NCBI GenBank assembly: GCA_022705325.1
Contig: JAKJER010000031.1
Coordinates: forward strand, 1-64,000
Direction of reading: 5' to 3'
DNA: 64,000 nucleotides
Source of the DNA: Planctomycetota bacterium
GTDB taxonomy: Bacteria > Planctomycetota > Phycisphaerae > SM23-33
Made by a program: the position numbers and the translations under genes. Positions within the stretch are counted from its first letter, which is position 1; the number at the start of each line of letters is the position of its first letter. The notes under the pieces are model-generated. The model did not search any database. It was not told the origin of the DNA and was given only the letters and a program-made list of their open reading frames with translations. Below are positions 59,821 through 64,000 of the stretch, piece by piece.

Positions 59821-61578
59821 ATGCGCCGCGACACCCGCAGCAGAGACCGTTGGATCGCAACAACCTTGATGGCCGCCCTGACCGCTCTGGTCGCCTCGGG
59901 CGGATGCGGGGCGGGCGAAGTGGCCTCCCCGGCGTCGCCCGCCCTGGCCGAGTGGCGGGACCACAGCCTGGCCGGCATCGACCGGCGCCTGGGCCCCGAC
60001 TACGACTTCTACCACAAGGGCCAGCCCGCGGAGACCTTCCCGCAGGTGTACCTGGCCCCGCGCAGGCAGGACAAGGTGGGCAGGCCCTACCAGATCGGCG
60101 GGCCCTGGGCCAAGGACTCGGGCGATTACAGCAGCACCCAGGGGCAGATCCTCTACGCCCCGGACGCCGGAGCCTTCGGCGTGGACCGCGTGACGATCAT
60201 CGAGTGGGCGCACGGCTGCTTCACCGAGAGCCCCATGCCGCCGTGGTGGGGCGGCTTCCGGCCCGAGCCGCTGTCGGAGGTGTGGAAGAAGGCGGCGGGC
60301 GGCGAGCCCGGCACGCCGGTGGCCATGGCCCGCGGAATGGGGAGCTGGGCCAACTGCGGCGTGATCCTGTTCTCCTCGGGCCTGGTGGGCGTGGCCGGCA
60401 CGTGCACCGCCCGCGGCGACGACCCGACGTTCCAGTTCCCCCCGCACAAGGTCCCGACGGCCCTGGCCGTGACCAACAAGAACGAGTTCGCCCTGGTGAC
60501 CGTGTGCGACACGAAGGCCCGCAAGGCCCAGGTGGCGGTGCTCGCGCTGACCGGCAGCGGCAAGCGCACCAAGTTCGCGCACGAGTGGCCCGACGAGTAC
60601 CCCGGCCTGCCCAACGTCGCCATCCTGACGCGGATGAAGCTGTTGGGCTACGTGGACCTGCCCGGCATGACGCTGGCGACGGGCATCACGGCCGTGGGCG
60701 ACCACGAGGGCGGACGGGTCAACGCGCCCAGCGGGCACGCGGGCGTGCTGCGGGTCTACGACCTGTCCAAACAGGCCAACCGCGACGTCTTCGGCGCCGG
60801 CAGCAACGCCCGCTACTCCAGCGACGCCGGACTGGCTGTCGCGATCTCCAGGAGCGAGGGCAAGGCGGCGTTCCTGGACCTCCAGCCGCTGTTCGCGACC
60901 ATGCGCGAGATGTACTTCACCGGCGAGTCCAACTTCCAGAAGACCCGCGACCTGGGCCCGGGCGACAAGCAGTGGCCCTATACCTTCGACGGCCACCCCG
61001 CCTACAAGCCGCCGGTGGTGAAGGTGATCGACGTGCCCACCCCCACCGCCGTCATCGCCAGCATGTCCGGCGGCGAGAAGGCCCGCGTCCTGATCGCCTC
61101 GCAGGACGGCACGGTGGGCGTGTACTCCCCCGGAGGCCTGGCCACGACCGCGCCGGCCCGGGCCGAGGAGATTCAGCGGGTGGGCGAGGTGAAGGTCGGG
61201 CGCAACCCGACGTGCCTGGCCTACCAGAAGTACCGCCGCGACACGTTCGTGGCCGTTTCGCGCGGGGACCGCGAAATCGCCTGGATCCAGCACACGCCCC
61301 AGGAGGTCAAGATCATCCGCCGCCTGCGCGACCAGCGCCTGATCGACCCGGTCTTCGTCGAGGTCAGCGACACCCACGGCATCCAGACCTCGCTGCTGAC
61401 CGTCGCCGACTTCAAGGGCCGGAAGATCCTCAACTACCGCTACAGCGTGCTGGTGTTCGCCACGCAGGGCGGAGCGAAGTTCGGCATGGGGGCCGACGGC
61501 AAGGACGAATTCGAGTGCGGCGGGATCCTCGAGTTCCCCGGCTCGCCCTTCTGCATCAGCGCCGCAAACGTGAACTGA
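59821..61578 (+). CDS. Exported beta-propeller-like protein
   Basis: 585-residue secreted protein. N-terminus MRRDTRSRDRWIATTLMAAL followed by TALVASGGCGAG is a signal peptide, possibly with lipid attachment (SGGC). The mature part has strand-rich repeated units such as ALAVTNKNEFALVTVCDTK, VLRVYDLSKQ, AVISRSEG-like turns and KVIDVPTPTAVIASMSGGE, suggesting a propeller. No catalytic motif identified. AAGGAG lies before the ATG at 59821. It is followed by tspO, 11 nt away. Confidence 0.78.
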   Translation: MRRDTRSRDRWIATTLMAALTALVASGGCGAGEVASPASPALAEWRDHSLAGIDRRLGPDYDFYHKGQPAETFPQVYLAPRRQDKVGRPYQIGGPWAKDSGDYSSTQGQILYAPDAGAFGVDRVTIIEWAHGCFTESPMPPWWGGFRPEPLSEVWKKAAGGEPGTPVAMARGMGSWANCGVILFSSGLVGVAGTCTARGDDPTFQFPPHKVPTALAVTNKNEFALVTVCDTKARKAQVAVLALTGSGKRTKFAHEWPDEYPGLPNVAILTRMKLLGYVDLPGMTLATGITAVGDHEGGRVNAPSGHAGVLRVYDLSKQANRDVFGAGSNARYSSDAGLAVAISRSEGKAAFLDLQPLFATMREMYFTGESNFQKTRDLGPGDKQWPYTFDGHPAYKPPVVKVIDVPTPTAVIASMSGGEKARVLIASQDGTVGVYSPGGLATTAPARAEEIQRVGEVKVGRNPTCLAYQKYRRDTFVAVSRGDREIAWIQHTPQEVKIIRRLRDQRLIDPVFVEVSDTHGIQTSLLTVADFKGRKILNYRYSVLVFATQGGAKFGMGADGKDEFECGGILEFPGSPFCISAANVN

Positions 61579-61589
61579 GGAGGTGAATC

Positions 61590-62069
61590 GTGATCGGCCG
61601 TGCCGCGAAGATCTTGAGCCTGATCGTCTGGATCGCCGCGTGTTTCTCGGCTGCCGCGATCGGCGGCCTGGTGCAGGCGGGCTCGTCCGACTGGTACCGC
61701 CAGTTGGCCAAGCCGTCATTCAATCCGCCGGCGCGGGTGTTCGGCCCGGTCTGGACGCTGTTGTACCTGATGATGGCGGTGGCGGCGTGGCGGGTCTGGC
61801 CGCTGCGCCGGCGGCCGGGCGGTCGGCTGGCGATAGGCCTGTTCCTGGGCCAGCTCGCCCTCAACGCCGCCTGGACGCCGGTGTTCTTCGGCCTGCACCA
61901 GATCGGCGCCGCGCTGGCGATCCTGTTGGCCCTTTGGGCGGCGCTGGGGGCATGCCTCGTCGCGTTCCTGCGTCTGGACCGCCTGGCCGGGCTTCTGCTG
62001 CTGCCCTACTGGGCCTGGGCGAGCTTCGCGGGAGTGCTCAACGCGAGCTTCTGGTGGCTCAATCGCTGA
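61590..62069 (+). CDS. tspO: TspO/MBR family protein
   Basis: 159-residue five-helix membrane protein of the tryptophan-rich sensory (TspO/CrtK) family, binding porphyrins or steroids (known). The motifs WYRQLAKPSFNPPARVFGPVWTLLYLMMAVAAW and LNAAWTPVFFGLHQIGAAL are diagnostic, and WAWASFAGVLNASFWWLN ends the protein. GTG start behind a perfect AGGAGGTGA 3-5 nt upstream. It is 11 nt after the propeller gene, so they are co-transcribed. Confidence 0.95.
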   Translation: MIGRAAKILSLIVWIAACFSAAAIGGLVQAGSSDWYRQLAKPSFNPPARVFGPVWTLLYLMMAVAAWRVWPLRRRPGGRLAIGLFLGQLALNAAWTPVFFGLHQIGAALAILLALWAALGACLVAFLRLDRLAGLLLLPYWAWASFAGVLNASFWWLNR

Positions 62070-62085
62070 CGGGCGTTGGGGCTTT

Positions 62086-62970
62086 TCAGGAGTGGCTGTA
62101 GAAGGTCTCGACGCGCACGGCGGCGCGGGTGCGGATGCGGTCGGCGATCCGGTCGAGTTCGGCCTCGCCAAGGGAGGTGACCGACGGGCTGGCCGGGGCG
62201 CGGGCGACGGTGTGCGCCTGGACGAGCCGGACCTTCCCCCCGGCGGCGAGGATGTCGTTGAGGCGGTCGCAGTAGGCGTCGATCTCGGCCGGCGGGGGCG
62301 GCGAGCCGTCGAGGCGGAAGAAGAGGCTCTGGATGACCACCGGCTGCTCGCGGGCGACGCGGGCGATGTTGGAGACGATGCGGTCGAGGGGAATGACGGG
62401 GTGGGGGCGGTTGACTCGCTGGAAGAAGGCGTCCGTCCCGGCGTCGAGTTTGGCCCAGATCTCCCCGTTGTTGGCGGCCAGGATGGGCAGCGCGCGGGCG
62501 AACGGGTCGCTGTCGAGCCGGGTGGAGTTGGTGATGACGACGATCTTGACGTCCGGGGCGTTCTTCTGCCGGCGGGCGTCGGCGGCGACGGCGACGGCCC
62601 GGTCGAAGTTGTCCAGGCAGGTGGGCTCCCCGTCGCCGCTGAAGGCGATGTCGTTGACGCGGCGCAGAGCGGCCGCCGTGGAGGCAAAGCGGTCCTCGTC
62701 CCACAGGCGTCCGCTGAGGGCCTCGTCCAGGGCCAGCAGAAGCTCCCGTTCGAGCACGTCCAGGTCGACGGCGTGGTCCTTTCGCCTGGCGCTGCGGTCG
62801 ATCTGACAGTAGAGGCAGGCGAAGTTGCAGGCCTTGTCGAGGTTCACGTTCACGCCGACGGACAGCCCCCGCGCCCGGCGGGAGACGACCGGGTAGACGT
62901 AGCGGCAGGAGCGCCATTGACGGCGGTGGTCGAGGACGGGATCGGCCTCTGGAGCGTCCAATTTAATCAC
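62086..62970 (-). CDS. Radical SAM protein (COG0731-like)
   Basis: 294-residue radical SAM enzyme. Cluster motif NLDKACNFACLYCQIDR (CxxxCxxC), FSGDGEPTCLDNF (the GEPT motif) and IVVITNSTRLDSD. There is no SPASM cysteine set. It resembles small Fe-S oxidoreductases related to tRNA-modifying enzymes, but no function is assigned. GTG at 62970 overlaps its own AAAAGG; TTG at 62961 has better spacing (8 nt) and may be the true start. It is convergent with tspO. Confidence 0.87.
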   Translation of the reverse strand: MIKLDAPEADPVLDHRRQWRSCRYVYPVVSRRARGLSVGVNVNLDKACNFACLYCQIDRSARRKDHAVDLDVLERELLLALDEALSGRLWDEDRFASTAAALRRVNDIAFSGDGEPTCLDNFDRAVAVAADARRQKNAPDVKIVVITNSTRLDSDPFARALPILAANNGEIWAKLDAGTDAFFQRVNRPHPVIPLDRIVSNIARVAREQPVVIQSLFFRLDGSPPPPAEIDAYCDRLNDILAAGGKVRLVQAHTVARAPASPSVTSLGEAELDRIADRIRTRAAVRVETFYSHS

Positions 62971-63121
62971 CTTTTCTGAAGCAGGATATTACGAAATCGA
63001 ATATAATGCACGGTTCCCGCCCCCTCGTAGGGGTCGCAGGGAGCGGTTGACCCGCACTATTTTACGACAATTTTGTTTTGCGGGTCGCGTTATACGGGAT
63101 AACCGAATTGGAATCCAGGAT

Positions 63122-64000
63122 ATGACACCGGACACCTATCCCAATCCGTTGCACGGGTGGCGGCAGATTCGAACCCGCCATGGCGAGCGCGATGTCTATC
63201 GCCCGGAACTCAGGATCATTGACTGCACCATCCGCGACGGCGGGCTGTGCAATGATTCGTGGTTCACGCTGGAGGCGGTCCGCAACGTGTTTAAAGCCGT
63301 CTGCGCCTCGGGCGTGGACGTGTGCGAGCTGGGCTATCGCAACTCGAAGAAGCACTTTTCCACCAAGGAATACGGGCCCTGGCGGTTCTGCGACGAGGAG
63401 GACCTGCTGCGGGCGACCGACGGCGTCGACAAGCGCAGGACCAAGATCGCCGTCATGCAGGACGCCCACAAGGCCGACCCCGACGACATCCCCCCCAAGG
63501 AAAAGTCGGTCGTGGACATGATCCGGATCGCGACGTACGTGAAGGACATGGACAAGGCCGTCCTGATGGCCAACAACGCCACGGACAAGGGCTACGTCTC
63601 GTCGATCAACATCATGGCGATCTCGCACGAGGGCGGCCCGCTGCTGGACGAGGCCCTGCAACGCATCGAGGAAGAGACGCGGGTGCAGAGCGTGTACATC
63701 GTCGACAGTTTCGGGGCGCTGTACAGCGAGGAGATCTTCTTCCTGGTCGAGAAGTACCAGCAGTTCATCAAGACCAAGGAGATCGGCATCCACGCCCACA
63801 ACAACCAGCAGCTCGCCTTCGCCAACACCATGCAGGCGATGCTCAAGGGCGTCAACTACCTGGACGCCACGCTGTTCGGGCTGGGCCGCGGGGCGGGCAA
63901 CTGCCCGCTCGAACTGCTGCTGGGCTTCCTCAAGAACCCCAAGTTCGACATCCTGCCGGTTCTGGAGTGCGTGGGCACGACCATCGTCCCCCTCCAGAAG
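63122..64000 (+). CDS. HMGL-type aldolase/carboxyltransferase (3' truncated)
   Basis: Runs off the window (293 codons seen). It is a pyruvate-carboxyltransferase/HMG-CoA-lyase-like TIM barrel: LRIIDCTIRDGGLCNDSWF (RDGGL metal and substrate motif), GVDVCELGYRNS, EIGIHAHNNQQLAFANTM (HxH metal ligands, with Asn), TLFGLGRGAGNCPLELLLGF (GxGxGAGN). Such enzymes act as 4-hydroxy-2-oxovalerate-type aldolases, sometimes in polysaccharide clusters. The AGGA before the ATG is very close. Upstream spacer is unusually AT-rich with TATAAT at 63002-63007. Confidence 0.85.
   Translation, partial: MTPDTYPNPLHGWRQIRTRHGERDVYRPELRIIDCTIRDGGLCNDSWFTLEAVRNVFKAVCASGVDVCELGYRNSKKHFSTKEYGPWRFCDEEDLLRATDGVDKRRTKIAVMQDAHKADPDDIPPKEKSVVDMIRIATYVKDMDKAVLMANNATDKGYVSSINIMAISHEGGPLLDEALQRIEEETRVQSVYIVDSFGALYSEEIFFLVEKYQQFIKTKEIGIHAHNNQQLAFANTMQAMLKGVNYLDATLFGLGRGAGNCPLELLLGFLKNPKFDILPVLECVGTTIVPLQK

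Noticed and set aside
63168..63186. tRNA T-arm-like sequence GGCGGGTTCGAATCTGCC on the minus strand
   Set aside because: The flanking stem does not pair, there is no anticodon or acceptor arm, and it lies in the HMGL-type coding sequence.

Overview
This window is about 64 kb of high-GC bacterial DNA (GC is high in nearly every gene, roughly two thirds by eye). It most resembles a planctomycete, possibly of the Phycisphaerae. That placement is inference from gene content: two type IV pilin-like (prepilin) surface proteins, a TIR-TM-WD40 protein, an FGE/SUMF1-domain secreted protein, secreted glycoside hydrolases, a divergent CTP synthase, and many small interspersed repeats in the spacers. No rRNA, tRNA, CRISPR array, transposase or phage gene was seen.

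Layout. 0.1-5.5 kb: housekeeping genes on the + strand: rho without its N-terminal domain, an HpnB-like glycosyltransferase, dnaN, a DciA/DUF721 gene and an MTA-phosphorylase-like gene. 5.5-20.7 kb: exported and surface genes (beta-helix protein, propeller lipoprotein, a 1342-residue coiled-coil membrane protein, FGE-domain protein), the TIR-WD40 protein, an alpha-L-fucosidase and a low-GC lipoprotein gene that looks acquired. 20.7-28.5 kb: a multi-hairpin repeat, pyrG, a radical SAM/SPASM gene with an in-frame palindromic insert, a LmbE-type deacetylase, proA and a eukaryote-type UDP-sugar pyrophosphorylase.

28.4-34.8 kb holds the most distinctive locus. A minus-strand set of six tightly packed genes (DUF2294/MpsC, a 50-residue lipoprotein, a larger lipoprotein, a HicB-like protein and two B12-binding radical SAM enzymes) lies downstream of a leader with a TATAAT box and a strong intrinsic terminator placed before the first start codon. 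This is the arrangement of a terminator-controlled riboswitch or attenuator. A second DUF2294 gene diverges from the leader.

34.8-46.5 kb: AmrS-like radical SAM, a large exported protein, riboflavin synthase, PdxA, a class II aldolase, a Mut7-C protein, a HEAT-repeat/pilin pair, and a von Willebrand A protein coupled to a membrane protein. 46.5-64 kb: a methyltransferase/UbiA pair, a NagB-like protein, trmB with a HAD hydrolase, a sugar isomerase/epimerase, an S46 dipeptidyl peptidase, a large glycoside hydrolase, a TspO homologue, another radical SAM protein and, running off the end, an HMGL-type aldolase.

Two themes recur. First, short palindromic or hairpin repeats sit in spacers, directly after stop codons, and in two cases inside reading frames. 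Second, several promoters share a TTGCAA-like -35 box with a TATAAT-like -10 box. Positions were read by eye from the sequence; family assignments are from recognised motifs, not from database searches.
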